NCBI GenBank assembly: GCA_945878355.1
Contig: CAMCTC010000010.1
Span: 1-64,000 of the forward strand
Direction: 5' to 3'
Source: Bordetella parapertussis
Lineage (GTDB): Bacteria; Pseudomonadota; Gammaproteobacteria; Burkholderiales; Burkholderiaceae_C
DNA: 64,000 nucleotides
A program made the position numbers and the translations under genes. Positions 53,756 through 63,735 of this stretch are shown piece by piece; within the stretch, counting starts at the first letter, position 1, and each line of letters starts with the position of its first letter. Below the pieces are notes generated by a model. That model was not told the origin of the DNA and ran no database searches. It saw only the letters and a program-made list of their open reading frames with translations.

Positions 53756-54060
53756 TTCGAGCCCCCTTTCTTGTCCTTTTTCCGAAACATCTCAAGCATG
53801 CGACGCGTGACCAGAAAGCCGCCGAAGACATTGACCGCGGCCAGTGCGACGGCCAGCACGCCCATGGTCTTGCCCAGCGTGGTCTCGGTCAAGGCTGCGG
53901 CGAGCATCGCGCCGACGATGACGATCGCGCTGATGGCGTTGGTCACCGCCATCAGCGGTGTGTGCAGCGCGGGTGTGACGGTCCAGACCACGTGGTAGCC
54001 GACGTAGATGGCCAGCACAAAGATGATCAGGTTGGTGATGGTGGGGTTGAGGATGTCCAT
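53752..54060 (-). CDS. pntA2: NAD(P) transhydrogenase alpha subunit, membrane part
   Basis: The 102-residue protein has three or four membrane segments (LIIFVLAIYVGYHVVWTV, AVTNAISAIVIVGAML, GVLAVALAAVNVFGGF), matching domain II of PntA as a separate polypeptide, followed by a Lys-rich tail. It lies 6 bp after the first alpha gene. Split alpha subunits are known in many proteobacteria. Confidence 0.94.
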   Translation of the reverse strand: MDILNPTITNLIIFVLAIYVGYHVVWTVTPALHTPLMAVTNAISAIVIVGAMLAAALTETTLGKTMGVLAVALAAVNVFGGFLVTRRMLEMFRKKDKKGGSK

Positions 54061-54066
54061 GATGTT

Positions 54067-55209
54067 TTACTTTCTCTTGACTTCACCGGACTGCGTCATC
54101 AAGCAGGCGGCGACGATGTCGTCGTCCATCGGCACTTGAAAACCGCCGTCCTTGGTGAGCACCAGCTTGAGGAAATCGAGCACGTTGCGGGCGTACAGTG
54201 CCGACGCGTCGGCCGCCACCAGCGCGGCCAGGTTGGTCTCGCCGACGATCGTCACGCCGTGCTTGACCACCGTCTTGCCGGCCTCGGACAGCGGGCAGTT
54301 GCCGCCTGTCATGCCACCACTCGTGTCGGCGCCCTTGCCGGCAGCGATGTCGATGATCACCGAACCCGGCTTCATAGACTTGACCATGTCCTCGGTCACC
54401 AGTGTCGGCGCGGCACGGCCCGGGATCAGCGCGGTCGAAATCACGATGTCGGCTGCGGCCACCCGCTTGGCCACCTCGACCTGCTGGCGTGCCAGCCAAC
54501 TCGGCGGCATCGGCCTGGCATAGCCACCGACGCCGACAGCGGCTTCTTTCTCTTCGGCCGTGTCGTAGGACACCTCGATGAACTTACCGCCCAGCGACTC
54601 GACCTGCTCCTTGACCGAAGGCCGCACGTCGCTGGCCTCGATCACCGCGCCCAGCCGTTTGGCAGTGGCGATGGCCTGCAAGCCCGCGACGCCCACGCCC
54701 AGGATCACGACGCGCGCGGCCTTGACCGTGCCGGCTGCGGTCATCAGCATCGGGAAGAAGCGCTGGTATTTGTCGGCGGCGATCATCACCGCTTTGTAGC
54801 CGGCGATGTTGGCCTGGCTGGACAGCACGTCCATGCTCTGGGCCCGGGTGGTTCGCGGCGCAGCCTCAAGCGCGAAGCTGGTCAAGCCTGCGGCGGCCAA
54901 GGCCTGCAGCCCAGCCGCGTCGAAGGGGTTGAGCATGCCCACCAGCGCAGCGCCTGGCTTCATCAGGCCGAGTTCGTCGGCCTGCGGTGCGCGAACCTTG
55001 AGCACCAAGTCTGCGCCCAGCGCGCCCGCACGGTCGGTGATCTCGGCGCCGGCGGCGATGTACGCCTCGTCGGTGACGCTGGCTGCCACGCCTGCGCCGG
55101 ATTCGATGCGCAGTTCGTGGCCCTGGGCCTTGAGCTTCTTGGCCGTCTCGGGGGTCACGGCAACGCGGCTTTCACCCGCCACCGTTTCGAGCGGTACGCC
55201 TATCTGCAT
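54067..55209 (-). CDS. pntA1: NAD(P) transhydrogenase alpha subunit, NAD-binding part
   Basis: AGGAGAATTGC precedes ATG 55209. The 380-residue cytosolic domain I starts MQIGVPLETVAGESRVAVTPE and has the Rossmann motif VVILGVGVAGLQAIATAKRLGA and the mobile loop PLSEAGKTVVKHGVTIVGETN. It first gene of the four-gene minus-strand pnt operon. An in-frame extension upstream is not coding. Confidence 0.95.
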   Translation of the reverse strand: MQIGVPLETVAGESRVAVTPETAKKLKAQGHELRIESGAGVAASVTDEAYIAAGAEITDRAGALGADLVLKVRAPQADELGLMKPGAALVGMLNPFDAAGLQALAAAGLTSFALEAAPRTTRAQSMDVLSSQANIAGYKAVMIAADKYQRFFPMLMTAAGTVKAARVVILGVGVAGLQAIATAKRLGAVIEASDVRPSVKEQVESLGGKFIEVSYDTAEEKEAAVGVGGYARPMPPSWLARQQVEVAKRVAAADIVISTALIPGRAAPTLVTEDMVKSMKPGSVIIDIAAGKGADTSGGMTGGNCPLSEAGKTVVKHGVTIVGETNLAALVAADASALYARNVLDFLKLVLTKDGGFQVPMDDDIVAACLMTQSGEVKRK

Positions 55210-55326
55210 GCAATTCTCCTCACGTGCCCGCCAGGGGAAGGGGGCACCTCCTGCTGGAAGCTTAACTGACTTCATTCGAGCGGCTTTGTGGGACGTCATA
55301 CAGCGCCGTGCCGCTACCATCGTCGG

Positions 55327-55833
55327 ATGACCGACACCCGATGGAAACCCAGCGTCACCGTGGCGGCAGTCGCTGAACACGAAGGCCGTTACCTGCTGAT
55401 CGAGGAACACACGGCCGAAGGGCTGAAGCTCAACAACCCGGCCGGCCACCTCGACCCCGGTGAATCACCGCTGCAAGCCGTGGTTCGCGAGTGCCTCGAA
55501 GAAACAGCCTGCGAGTTTGTCCCGCTGGCGCTGCTCGGCGTGTACCTGTCTCGCTTTGTTCGCGAGAGCAGCGAAGGTCGGCCGGCCGAGGATGTGACCT
55601 ACCTGCGAATCGCCTATGCCGGCCGCGTCGGCCTGCCCGACCCCGGTCGCTCGCTAGACACAGGCATCGTTCGCCGCTTGTGGCTCACGCCCGACGAGGT
55701 TCGCGCCAGCGCTGCGCGCCACCGCAGTCCGCTGGTGCTGCGCTGCATCGAGGACCACTTGGCCGGTCGGCGCTACCCGCTGGAGGCGGTCGGCGCCGAT
55801 GCTTCGGTATACGCGCCCAGGTCGATCAGCTGA
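55327..55833 (+). CDS. Nudix hydrolase (NudJ-like)
   Basis: The 168-residue product (ATG 55327) has the Nudix box GHLDPGESPLQAVVRE with CLEETAC: G-x5-E-x7-RE-x2-EE is complete, but the terminal Gly is Ala. GHL with a preceding NNPA resembles NudJ, a phosphatase for HMP-PP and nucleoside di/triphosphates. It is divergent from pntA1 (117 bp) and its 3' end overlaps the convergent enoyl-CoA hydratase gene by 8 bp. Confidence 0.9.
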   Translation: MTDTRWKPSVTVAAVAEHEGRYLLIEEHTAEGLKLNNPAGHLDPGESPLQAVVRECLEETACEFVPLALLGVYLSRFVRESSEGRPAEDVTYLRIAYAGRVGLPDPGRSLDTGIVRRLWLTPDEVRASAARHRSPLVLRCIEDHLAGRRYPLEAVGADASVYAPRSIS

Positions 55834-56635
55834 ACCTGGCTGGGCGCTTTTCGCGGAACGCCGCGATGCCTTCCAGGTGCTCGGACGAGCCGATCAGGCC
55901 CACCTGCATGTCGCGTTCGAGCAGGATGTGGGCGCCGATCGGCATCTCCGACGCGGCATCGACTAGGCGGCGCGTGCGCGCCACCGCTGCCTGCGGCCCG
56001 TCGGCCAGGCGTCGGCAAATAGCCATCGCCTCGGTGTGCAACTGCGCGTCGTCCACCAAGCGCGCCACCATGCCCCAGCGCTCGGCCTCTTGAGCGCTGA
56101 TCGCGTCACCCAGCAAGCTTGCGGCCATCGTCCGAGCACGCCCAACCATGCGGGTCATCAGCCAGGTGGCGCCGACATCGGGCACCAGGCCCAGTTTGGG
56201 CACAAAGGTCAGCACGAAGCGCGCGCTGCTAGCCATCAAGATCACATCGCCGGCCAGCGCGATGCCGACGCCGCCACCGGCGGCGACGCCGTTGATCGCG
56301 CAGACGACTGGCATCGGCGCTTCGTTGAGCGCTCGCACGAGCGTGATCACGCGCTCAAAGCCCGCCCGGTTGACGGCTTCACGCTGCGCTTCCGAGGTCG
56401 TCGGCGCAAAGCCACGCCCGACCAGATCGGCACCTGAACAGAATCCGCGGCCCGCGCCGGTGATCAGCAGTGCCCGAGCGCCCGCCAGCGTGGCTTGCGC
56501 GACGGCCAGTGGAATCTCGCGGAACATCGCATCGTTGAGTGCGTTCAGCGATGCCGGACGGTTCAGCGTGAGTTGCGCGATGCCGTCGTTCACCGACAGC
56601 GTGATGGCCTCGAAGGGGGTGGAAGTTTCGGTCAC
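55826..56635 (-). CDS. Enoyl-CoA hydratase/isomerase family protein
   Basis: The start is GTG 56635 with CAGGAGA 7 bp before it; 269 residues. Crotonase signatures are LNRPASLNALNDAM, the oxyanion pair RGFCSGADL and NGVAAGGGVGIALAGD, and FVPKLGLVPDVGATWLM. The catalytic Glu positions of classic hydratases read Gly-Val and Pro-Asp, as in PaaG-type isomerases, so isomerase activity is more likely than hydration. Convergent 8-bp overlap with the Nudix gene. Confidence 0.92.
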   Translation of the reverse strand: MTETSTPFEAITLSVNDGIAQLTLNRPASLNALNDAMFREIPLAVAQATLAGARALLITGAGRGFCSGADLVGRGFAPTTSEAQREAVNRAGFERVITLVRALNEAPMPVVCAINGVAAGGGVGIALAGDVILMASSARFVLTFVPKLGLVPDVGATWLMTRMVGRARTMAASLLGDAISAQEAERWGMVARLVDDAQLHTEAMAICRRLADGPQAAVARTRRLVDAASEMPIGAHILLERDMQVGLIGSSEHLEGIAAFREKRPARFS

Positions 56636-56765
56636 GGGGTCTCCTGGGATGGTCGACGGCCGGTCGGGGATGGACAGGTCACGCCGTGGCTGCAGTCTAG
56701 CCAGCCGGCTGGGTTGTGCCAATTTTCAGTGCATGATGCGGGCTCAACCCTGTTGGAGCATCGCC

Positions 56766-57005
56766 ATGACCCAAGCCACGATCGCCCAGAAATCACCCTA
56801 CGCCATGGCCGTCGAGGCCGGCAAGGACTACTGGTGGTGCTCCTGCGGCAACAGCAAGAACCAGCCGCTGTGCGACGGTTCGCACAAAGGTGGCCCGTTC
56901 GTGCCGGTCAAGTACAGCGCAGCCGAGTCCAAGACCGTGTACTTTTGCGGCTGCAAGCAAAGCGCCAACGCGCCGCTGTGCGACGGCGCGCACAAGAAGC
57001 TCTGA
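56766..57005 (+). CDS. Tandem CDGSH iron-sulfur protein
   Basis: The 79-residue protein carries two CDGSH-type sites: Cys25, Cys27, Cys36, His40 (CSC...PLCDGSH) and Cys61, Cys63, Cys72, His76 (CGC...PLCDGAH), each binding a [2Fe-2S] cluster with 3Cys-1His ligation. It is the type II double-motif prokaryotic form. It lies 58 bp before mnmA on the same strand; a redox or Fe-S transfer role is inferred from the family. Confidence 0.93.
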   Translation: MTQATIAQKSPYAMAVEAGKDYWWCSCGNSKNQPLCDGSHKGGPFVPVKYSAAESKTVYFCGCKQSANAPLCDGAHKKL

Positions 57006-57063
57006 CGCTGCCAGCAGGCCGGGTGCCCCGCGCAGCCGCCGCGGGCAGTGACAATCGGTGCCC

Positions 57064-58164
57064 ATGAAACCCGCCCTGGTGGTCGTCGGTCTGTCCGGCG
57101 GCGTCGACTCGGCCGTCACCGCATGGCTGCTCAAGCAGCAAGGCCACGAGGTGGTCGGCATCTTCATGAAGAACTGGGAGGACGACGACGACAGCGAATA
57201 CTGCTCGTCGAACGTCGACTTCGTCGATGCCGCAGCGGTGGCCGATGTGATCGGCATCGAGATCGAGCATGTCAACTTCGCTGCCGATTACAAGGACCGG
57301 GTTTTTGCCGAATTCCTGCGCGAGTACCAGGCCGGCCGAACCCCCAACCCCGACGTGCTGTGCAACGCCGAGATCAAGTTCAAGGCTTTTCTGGACCACG
57401 CGATGCGGCTCGGCGCCGACAAGATCGCCACCGGACACTATGCCCGGGTGCGCGAGCGCGCTGGCGCTTTCGAGCTGCTCAAGGGCCTGGACCCGCTCAA
57501 GGACCAGAGCTATTTCCTGCACAGGCTTGACCAGGCCCAGCTCAGCAAGACCTTGTTCCCGATCGGCGAATGGCCCAAGACCGAGGTGCGGCGCATCGCC
57601 GACGAGATCGGCCTGCCGAACGCGAAGAAAAAGGACTCGACCGGCATCTGCTTCATCGGCGAGCGGCCGTTTCGAGAGTTTCTCAACCGCTACCTCAGCC
57701 ACCAACCCGGGCCCATCGTCGACGACCGGGGCCGCACCTTGGGCCAGCATCTGGGCTTGAGCTTCTACACGCTGGGACAGCGCCAGGGACTCGGCATCGG
57801 CGGCGTCAAGGAGCGCGGCGCGGCACGCGGCGCCGGTGACCATGCGCCCTGGTTCGTCGCCCGCAAGGACCTGTCAAGCAACACGCTGTTCGTCGTGCAA
57901 GGCCATCAACACCCTTGGCTGTTGTCGAGCGCGCTGCGCTTCGAGGATGCCAGCTGGGTCGCAGGTGTCGCGCCGGCCGATGGCGCGCTTGCTGCCAAGG
58001 CGCGTTACCGCCAAGCCGATGCCGACTGCGTGCTGAGCGCTTCTGGCCACGACTTCGCGCTGGACTTCGGCGCACCGCAGTGGGCTGTGACGCCGGGCCA
58101 GTCGGCCGTTCTCTACGATGGCGAGGTCTGTCTGGGTGGCGGGGTGATTGCCAGCATGTCGTGA
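57064..58164 (+). CDS. mnmA: tRNA 2-thiouridylase MnmA
   Basis: It thiolates U34 of Lys, Glu and Gln tRNAs. The product (ATG 57064, alternative GTG 57058) has 366 residues: PP-loop SGGVDS (11-16), the catalytic Cys pair Cys100 (VLCNAEIKF) and Cys196 ([12 protein letters not shown]), and the C-terminal beta-barrel. [14 protein letters not shown] is the betaproteobacterial form of the family loop. Complete. Confidence 0.96.
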   Translation: MKPALVVVGLSGGVDSAVTAWLLKQQGHEVVGIFMKNWEDDDDSEYCSSNVDFVDAAAVADVIGIEIEHVNFAADYKDRVFAEFLREYQAGRTPNPDVLCNAEIKFKAFLDHAMRLGADKIATGHYARVRERAGAFELLKGLDPLKDQSYFLHRLDQAQLSKTLFPIGEWPKTEVRRIADEIGLPNAKKKDSTGICFIGERPFREFLNRYLSHQPGPIVDDRGRTLGQHLGLSFYTLGQRQGLGIGGVKERGAARGAGDHAPWFVARKDLSSNTLFVVQGHQHPWLLSSALRFEDASWVAGVAPADGALAAKARYRQADADCVLSASGHDFALDFGAPQWAVTPGQSAVLYDGEVCLGGGVIASMS

Positions 58165-58174
58165 TGCGCAGGCC

Positions 58175-58190
58175 CAGCCGATCACGGCTG
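58175..58190. terminator. Short hairpin between convergent mnmA and usp genes
   Basis: CAGCCG (58175-58180), ATCA loop, CGGCTG (58185-58190): a perfect 6-bp stem in the 60-bp gap between two convergent genes. Weak, without a U tract. Confidence 0.3.
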
Positions 58191-58224
58191 AACGGACAGG
58201 GCTTTCAGCGAGAGGCGTGGTCGC

Positions 58225-58641
58225 TCAGCGGATGATCAGCAGCGGTGTCGAGCAGCGCGCCAGCACCTTGGCCGTGACCGAGCCCATCACCAGACTGCCC
58301 AGCATCCCGTGGCCGTGCGAGCCCATGATCAGCATGTCGAACTGATCGGCCAGGTGGGCAATCGTGTCGGCCGCCGGCCCGACCTTTGCGACAAAGCTGG
58401 CGTCTATCTTCTGCTTGGTGAAAAAGGTGCGCAGCGGCTTGAACACCTTCTCGCTCTCTTCAGCGTAGTGGCCTTGCAGAATGGCTTTGTCGAGCACAGC
58501 GGCCGCACGCGGCGGCACGGCTGGCGCCACATGCAGCAAGGTGTACTGGTGGGCGCCGCCCAGCCATTCGTCGTGGGCGGCCAAGTAGGCCAACATGCGC
58601 TTGGTGAATGGACTGCCGTCCACGGGGACCAGAATCTTCAT
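58225..58641 (-). CDS. Universal stress protein (UspA family)
   Basis: The 138-residue single-domain protein starts MKILVPVDGSPFTKRMLAYL (ATG 58641) and ends with the ATP-binding pattern GSHGHGMLGSLVMGSVTAKVLARCSTPLLII (key Gly and Ser positions about 109-128), so it likely binds ATP. It follows a metallophosphoesterase gene on the same strand by 64 bp. Confidence 0.94.
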   Translation of the reverse strand: MKILVPVDGSPFTKRMLAYLAAHDEWLGGAHQYTLLHVAPAVPPRAAAVLDKAILQGHYAEESEKVFKPLRTFFTKQKIDASFVAKVGPAADTIAHLADQFDMLIMGSHGHGMLGSLVMGSVTAKVLARCSTPLLIIR

Positions 58642-58705
58642 TGACGGTGCTCCGGTTGTGAAGCACTCAGTCTCGCTGACAGGCGAGATCTCAACTTGTC
58701 CAATG

Positions 58706-59497
58706 TCAAGCCGAGGCGTGGACCTGCAGCAGCTTGAACGGATCGAATCCGACGCTCTCACCCTTGCGCGGCATGCCCCGCGCCTGCGACACCACTCTTG
58801 TCGGTGGCAGGCCGGCGCGCGCCACCGCATAGTCGAGACGGCAGTGCAGATGGCCGTGCAGCCAGAGGTCGGCCAGCGCTATCAGGTCGTCGTCGGCGTT
58901 GCAGAAGCTGGCGGTGCCGGGCTGCTTGCCGAAGCGCGGGTCGGCACTGCGCAGGCTTGGCGCGAAGTGGGTCACCACCACGGTGGCCTGCCAGCCACCG
59001 ACCGGGCTGGGCAGGCGCAACTCAGCCGCCAGCCACTCGCGGCAGGACAGGGATTCGTCGCGCATCTGTTCCGGGCCTAGCGGCTCGTCATCGCGCCTGG
59101 CTGCCATCAGCTTGAGAAAGTACGCTGCAGCGCGCATCGCTCGGTCGCGTCCGGCAATACCGAAGAGGTCGAAATCCGACCAGCGCACCGTGCCGACGAA
59201 GCGCACGCGCAGCCCCGCTGCGCTGGTCAGCACCAGGCTCTCGCGTTCGATCAGCCGGATGCCGAAGCGATCGCAGCGCTCGCGCAGCGCCGGCCAAGCC
59301 GCGCGCAATTCTCGGCCGTCGAATTCGTGGTTGCCCGCGACCATCAGCACCGGCACCGGCCAGCCGGCAAAGCGCTCCAGTGCGGTCCAGTTGGCGTCGA
59401 TGTCGCCGGCCAACACCAAGACCTCGGCTCCCGCAGCAGGCTGGGGGTCGAAGGTCTCGGTCTCGAGGTGGAGGTCTGAAAAAAGTTGCAGTCGCAT
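58706..59497 (-). CDS. Calcineurin-like metallophosphoesterase
   Basis: The 263-residue protein has the five metal motifs in order: FSDLHLE (Asp8/His10), LAGDIDAN, VAGNHEFD, VVVTHFAP and LWLHGHLHCRLDY. The substrate cannot be read; this soluble type acts on phosphomono- or diesters. It lies 101 bp from the pckG stop on the same strand. Confidence 0.93.
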   Translation of the reverse strand: MRLQLFSDLHLETETFDPQPAAGAEVLVLAGDIDANWTALERFAGWPVPVLMVAGNHEFDGRELRAAWPALRERCDRFGIRLIERESLVLTSAAGLRVRFVGTVRWSDFDLFGIAGRDRAMRAAAYFLKLMAARRDDEPLGPEQMRDESLSCREWLAAELRLPSPVGGWQATVVVTHFAPSLRSADPRFGKQPGTASFCNADDDLIALADLWLHGHLHCRLDYAVARAGLPPTRVVSQARGMPRKGESVGFDPFKLLQVHASA

Positions 59498-59598
59498 GTG
59501 TCCGCCAAGTCGCCATCGGCCGGCGCGGCGCAGAGCGGATCGCCTGGGGCGCTGCCCAGCGGCTGCAGTGCAGGGCGGCAGCTCTTGCCCTCAGGCGA

Positions 59599-61479
59599 TC
59601 AAGCGGCTTCGAGTTGCTGCTCGATGCGGGCCTTGGTCGCCAGCAGCTGCGATGGCAGCCGGCCGGCGAGCTGCTGGAATAGCTCACCGTGCAGCACCAG
59701 CTCGGACCGCCAGGCCGCGCGGTCGATCGAGCTGACCGACTGGTACTGCTCGCGGCTGAAGTCCAGCCCCGACCAGTTCAGGTCTTCGTAGCGCGGGCTG
59801 ACGCCAAACAGGGTCTCCTGCCCGCCGCCTCCGCCTTCGACGCGCTCGAGCATCCACTTGAGCACGCGCATGTTGTCGCCGTAGCCTGGCCAGACGAACT
59901 TGCCGTCCTCGCCCTTGCGGAACCAGTTGACGCAGTAGATGCGCGGCAGCGTCGCGCCACCCGCGGCCAGTTTGGCACCGAGTGCCAGCCAGTGCGCGAA
60001 GTGGTCGCCCATGTGGTAGCCCATGAAGGGCAGCATTGCGAACGGGTCGCGCCGCACCTGGCCGACCGCGCCGGCCGCTGCCGCGGTGGTCTCCGAGCCC
60101 ATTGTCGCGGCCATGTAGACGCCTTCGGCCCAGTTGCGGGCCTCGGTGACCAGCGGCACGGTGGTCGAGCGTCGGCCGCCGAACATGAAGGCGTCGATCG
60201 GCACGCCCTCGGCGTTGTCCCAGTCGACGTCGAGTGCCGGGTTGTTGGTGGCAGCGACCGTGAAGCGCGAGTTCGGGTGCGCGGCTTTGGCGCCGGTCTC
60301 CTTGGCGATCGCTGGCGTCCAGTCCTTGCCTTGCCAGTCGATCAGGTGCGCAGGCACCGGGCCGTCTATGCCTTCCCACCAGACGTCGCCGTCGTCGGTC
60401 AGCGCGACGTTGGTGAAGATCACGTCCGACTTGAGCGAATCCATGCAGTTCGGGTTCGTCTTGTAGTTGGTGCCTGGCGCGACGCCGAAGTAGCCCGACT
60501 CAGGGTTGATCGCGTGCAGCTTGCCGTCGGCATTGGGCTTGATCCAGGCGATGTCGTCGCCGATGGTCGTGACCTTCCAGCCCTCGAGGCTCTTGGGCGG
60601 CACCAGCATCGCGAAGTTGGTCTTGCCGCAGGCGCTGGGAAATGCCGCCGCGACGTGGTACTTCTTGCCCGCTGGCGAGGTCACACCCAGGATCAGCATG
60701 TGCTCTGCCAGCCAACCTTGGGCCCGGCCCATGTTGGAAGCGATGCGCAGCGCGAAGCACTTCTTGCCCAGCAGCGCGTTGCCGCCGTAGCCTGAGCCGT
60801 AGCTCCAGATCTCGCGTGTGGTGGGGTAGTGGACGATGTACTTGGTCTTGTTGCAGGGCCAGGCTGCACTGTTCTCACCCGGCTGCAGCGGCGCGCCGAC
60901 GCTGTGCATGCAAGGCACGAATGCCCCGTCCTCGCCCAGCAGGTCGAGCACCGCGCGGCCCATGCGCGTCATGATTCGCATGTTGACCGCCACATAAGCG
61001 CTGTCGCTGAGTTCGACGCCGATGTGCGAGATGTGCGAGCCCAGCGGCCCCATCGAGAACGGCACCACGTACATCGTGCGACCGCGCATGCAGCCCGCGA
61101 ACAGCGGCGGCGTGCCGTCGGCCTGGCCGGTCTGCAGCAAGGCGCGCATCTCGGCCGGGGCCATCCAGTTGTTGGTCGGGCCGGCGTCGTCTTTTTCTTC
61201 GCTGCAGATGAAGGTGCGGTCCTCGACACGGGCCACGTCGCTGGGGTCGCTGCAAGCCAGGTAGCTGTTGGGTCGCAGCACCGGGTTCAGGCGCTTGAAG
61301 GTGCCGGCGTCGACCAACTCGCCGCACAAGCGGTCGTACTCGGCTTGCGAGCCATCGCACCAGTAGACCGCAGCGGTCTCGGTCAGTGCGGCCATCTCGG
61401 CGACCCAAGCCACCAAGCGGGCATGTTTCACCGAGGGTGGGACGTTCAGGCGCAAGCCTTCCATCACGGGCTGGTTCAT
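59599..61479 (-). CDS. pckG: Phosphoenolpyruvate carboxykinase (GTP)
   Basis: It converts oxaloacetate to PEP with GTP. ATG 61479 has GGAG 6-9 bp before it, giving 626 residues. Motifs are [13 protein letters not shown] (P-loop with the reactive Cys), [28 protein letters not shown] and [15 protein letters not shown]-type enzymes of this length are normal in Burkholderiales. It links with malate synthase G in C2-acid and gluconeogenic growth. Confidence 0.97.
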   Translation of the reverse strand: MNQPVMEGLRLNVPPSVKHARLVAWVAEMAALTETAAVYWCDGSQAEYDRLCGELVDAGTFKRLNPVLRPNSYLACSDPSDVARVEDRTFICSEEKDDAGPTNNWMAPAEMRALLQTGQADGTPPLFAGCMRGRTMYVVPFSMGPLGSHISHIGVELSDSAYVAVNMRIMTRMGRAVLDLLGEDGAFVPCMHSVGAPLQPGENSAAWPCNKTKYIVHYPTTREIWSYGSGYGGNALLGKKCFALRIASNMGRAQGWLAEHMLILGVTSPAGKKYHVAAAFPSACGKTNFAMLVPPKSLEGWKVTTIGDDIAWIKPNADGKLHAINPESGYFGVAPGTNYKTNPNCMDSLKSDVIFTNVALTDDGDVWWEGIDGPVPAHLIDWQGKDWTPAIAKETGAKAAHPNSRFTVAATNNPALDVDWDNAEGVPIDAFMFGGRRSTTVPLVTEARNWAEGVYMAATMGSETTAAAAGAVGQVRRDPFAMLPFMGYHMGDHFAHWLALGAKLAAGGATLPRIYCVNWFRKGEDGKFVWPGYGDNMRVLKWMLERVEGGGGGQETLFGVSPRYEDLNWSGLDFSREQYQSVSSIDRAAWRSELVLHGELFQQLAGRLPSQLLATKARIEQQLEAA

Positions 61480-61516
61480 CAAAACTCCAATCATTTAAGA
61501 AATGTCAGGAAACGAA

Positions 61517-61560
61517 ATTGCACGAGGCTCGGCCGCCGGAGGGGTCGGGGCTCGTGCAAT
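61517..61560. promoter_or_regulatory. 10-bp perfect inverted repeat upstream of pckG
   Basis: ATTGCACGAG (61517-61526) and CTCGTGCAAT (61551-61560) flank a 24-base GC-rich spacer, 38 bp upstream of the pckG start. It may be a regulator site or a 5'-UTR hairpin. The rest of 61480-61872 holds an AT-rich stretch (about 61675-61745), presumably promoters of pckG and the divergent MOSC gene; I see no other gene there. Confidence 0.5.
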
Positions 61561-61872
61561 GCCGCGTCGAAACCAGGACTTGGCGAACGGCGGGGTCGTT
61601 GCGGGTCGCGGCAGGTGACGGCGGGTTGCGTCGACACCGGATTCGCGCCCACCGACGGTAGCCGGAAGCGCGTTGTCAAATAAGTGTAATAGTCCGGTCT
61701 TCACCAGACTTCGGCGGGTTATGCAAATTATGTATGACTTGATGCCGTCAGGCGCGTGGCGTCCGCCAGTGCGTGCCACGCTCCGCGTCAGAATTCCGGT
61801 TTCTGCCGCCCAACCGAAAGTCTGTCCTGGTTGGCCGTGAATCCACCTTCGGCACCGCTGGTGCCCAGCCCC

Positions 61873-62445
61873 ATGAAAATCATCAGCGTCAGCACCGGCC
61901 GCAGCGAAATCCGAATGATCGACGGCCGTGCCGTGCCGACCGCGATCGGCAAATCCCCGCGGGTCGGGTCGGTGGCTGTGTCGGCGCTGGGTTTGGCGGG
62001 TGACGAGCAGGCCGACCAGAGCGTGCACGGCGGGCAATCCAAAGCGATCTACGCTTACCCGGTCGACCATTACCCGTTTTGGCAAGGTGTTCGCGCGCAG
62101 GCCAGCGTCGCCGCAGCCGACGCCGTGCTGGCGCATGGCTTCATGGGCGAGAACCTGACGATCGAAGGCCTGGTCGAACAGCAGCTCTGGATCGGCGACC
62201 GGCTGCGCCTGCCGGGCTGCGTGTTGACCGTCAGCGAGCCTCGCCAACCCTGCTACAAATTCAACCATGCGATGGGTTTTCCACAGGCCAGCAAGCTGAT
62301 GTCCCAGTCGGGCTACAGCGGTGTCTACTTGGCCGTTCTCGAGCCCGGCGCGCTGTGCGCGGGCGATGAGATCGAGCTGATCCCAGGCCCGCGCGATGTC
62401 AATCTGCGTGAACTGTTCATGGCCAGGATGCGCCGCCGCGTCTGA
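61873..62445 (+). CDS. MOSC domain protein (YiiM-like)
   Basis: From ATG 61873 the 190-residue protein covers a MOSC domain: LGLAGDEQADQSVHGGQSKAI, ENLTIEG and the conserved Cys in SEPRQPCYKFN that would bear a sulfur or bind molybdenum cofactor. YiiM-type proteins reduce N-hydroxylated compounds or handle persulfide; the role here is not known. The frame is open upstream but without family sequence. A REP-like repeat starts 2 bp after the stop. Confidence 0.9.
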   Translation: MKIISVSTGRSEIRMIDGRAVPTAIGKSPRVGSVAVSALGLAGDEQADQSVHGGQSKAIYAYPVDHYPFWQGVRAQASVAAADAVLAHGFMGENLTIEGLVEQQLWIGDRLRLPGCVLTVSEPRQPCYKFNHAMGFPQASKLMSQSGYSGVYLAVLEPGALCAGDEIELIPGPRDVNLRELFMARMRRRV

Positions 62446-62447
62446 TT

Positions 62448-62518
62448 GCCCCAAGGCCGGCCGAAGCCTGCCGTCCCCGTGGGGGGGCAAGCAAAGCGGC
62501 AAAGCCACTTTGCTTGAG
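62448..62518. repeat. REP-like palindromic repeat, copy 2
   Basis: This 71-bp unit matches copy 1 (19618-19689) in order and orientation with a few substitutions, some in the paired arms. The main hairpin is CAAGCAAAGCGGC-AAA-GCCACTTTGCTTG (62488-62516). It lies between the convergent MOSC and Old Yellow Enzyme genes, where it could end both transcripts. Confidence 0.75.
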
Positions 62519-62547
62519 CGCGCCGCGTCCCTCGACGGTGAAAGCCG

Positions 62548-63636
62548 TCAGGCCCGCGCGGGGTAGTCGGTGTAGCCGGCGGCACCGCCGCCGTACAGCG
62601 TGGCCTGCACCAGCGGGCTGAGTGGCGCGTCGTCGCGCAGCCTGCGCACCAGGTCCGGGTTGCTGATGAAGGGCTTGCCGAATGCCACTGCATCGGCAGC
62701 GCCGCTCGTCACCGCGTCGATCGCCATCTGCCGGCTGTAGCCGTTGTTGACCAGCCAGGGCCCGCCGTAGATGGCGCGCAGCGCAGCGTAGTCGAAGGGT
62801 TTGACGCCCTTGTCGCTGAGGTCGCGCGCGCCGCCGGTCTGGCCCTCGATGATGTGCAGGAAAGCCAGCTTGAGCGGCGCGAGCTCGCGCACCACATGCT
62901 CGTACAGCGTCTGGGCATCGCTGTCCTGCGCCGCGTCGTTGACCGGCGTGATCGGCGACAGGCGCAGCCCGGTGCGGCCGCCACCGATCTCGGCCGCCAC
63001 CGCACGCATCACCTCGACCAGCAGCCTGGCCCGGTTGGCGACCGAGCCGCCATAGGCGTCGCTGCGGTCGTTGATGCTGTCGCGCAAGAACTGCTCAAGC
63101 AAGTAGCCATTGGCGCCGTGCACCTCGACCCCGTCAAAACCGGCGTCGACCGCGCAGCGCGCGGCGTGGCGGTAGGCTTCGATCACGCCGGGTATCTCGT
63201 CGGTGCGCAGTGCGCGCGGGGTCGAGCAATCGACAAAGCCATCGGTGGTGAAGGTCTTGCCCTTGGCCGGCCGCGCGGTGCTCGAGACCGGCGCAGCGCC
63301 GCCCGCTTGCAGGCTGACATGCGAGATCCGGCCCACATGCCAGAGCTGCACCACGATCCGCCCGCCTGCGGCATGCACCGCATCGGTGATGCTGCGCCAG
63401 CCGGCGACCTGCTCGGGCGTGTACAAGCCCGGCGTGTCGAGATAGCCCTGGCCCTGGGCGCAGACCTGGGTCGCCTCGGTGACGATCAGCCCGGCGCTGG
63501 CGCGCTGGGTGTAGTAATCACGCATCAAGTCATTGGGCAGTTGGCCCGGCGCGCGGTTGCGCGTCAGTGGCGCCATCACGATACGGTTGGCCAGCGCGAT
63601 GTCGCCGAAGCGGATGGGGTCGAAGAGAGATGTCAT
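62548..63636 (-). CDS. Old Yellow Enzyme family NADH:flavin oxidoreductase (NemA-like)
   Basis: The FMN-dependent TIM-barrel enzyme reduces activated alkenes or N-ethylmaleimide-type electrophiles. ATG 63636 gives 362 residues. Signatures are NRIVMAPLTRNRA, VQLWHVGRISH, the active-site H-x-x-N in VHGANGYLLEQFLRDS, and NDRSDAYGGSVANRARL. Length fits. An in-frame upstream extension is unlikely to be coding. Confidence 0.95.
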   Translation of the reverse strand: MTSLFDPIRFGDIALANRIVMAPLTRNRAPGQLPNDLMRDYYTQRASAGLIVTEATQVCAQGQGYLDTPGLYTPEQVAGWRSITDAVHAAGGRIVVQLWHVGRISHVSLQAGGAAPVSSTARPAKGKTFTTDGFVDCSTPRALRTDEIPGVIEAYRHAARCAVDAGFDGVEVHGANGYLLEQFLRDSINDRSDAYGGSVANRARLLVEVMRAVAAEIGGGRTGLRLSPITPVNDAAQDSDAQTLYEHVVRELAPLKLAFLHIIEGQTGGARDLSDKGVKPFDYAALRAIYGGPWLVNNGYSRQMAIDAVTSGAADAVAFGKPFISNPDLVRRLRDDAPLSPLVQATLYGGGAAGYTDYPARA

Positions 63637-63735
63637 GCGACTTAGCCTAAGGCCGGCGGCACGGCGATGGCTGTCACCTGGGTTCATGCCGCGGGGTCAC
63701 GCCAGGCGGTCCGATCCATGGCCGGCGATAACAGC

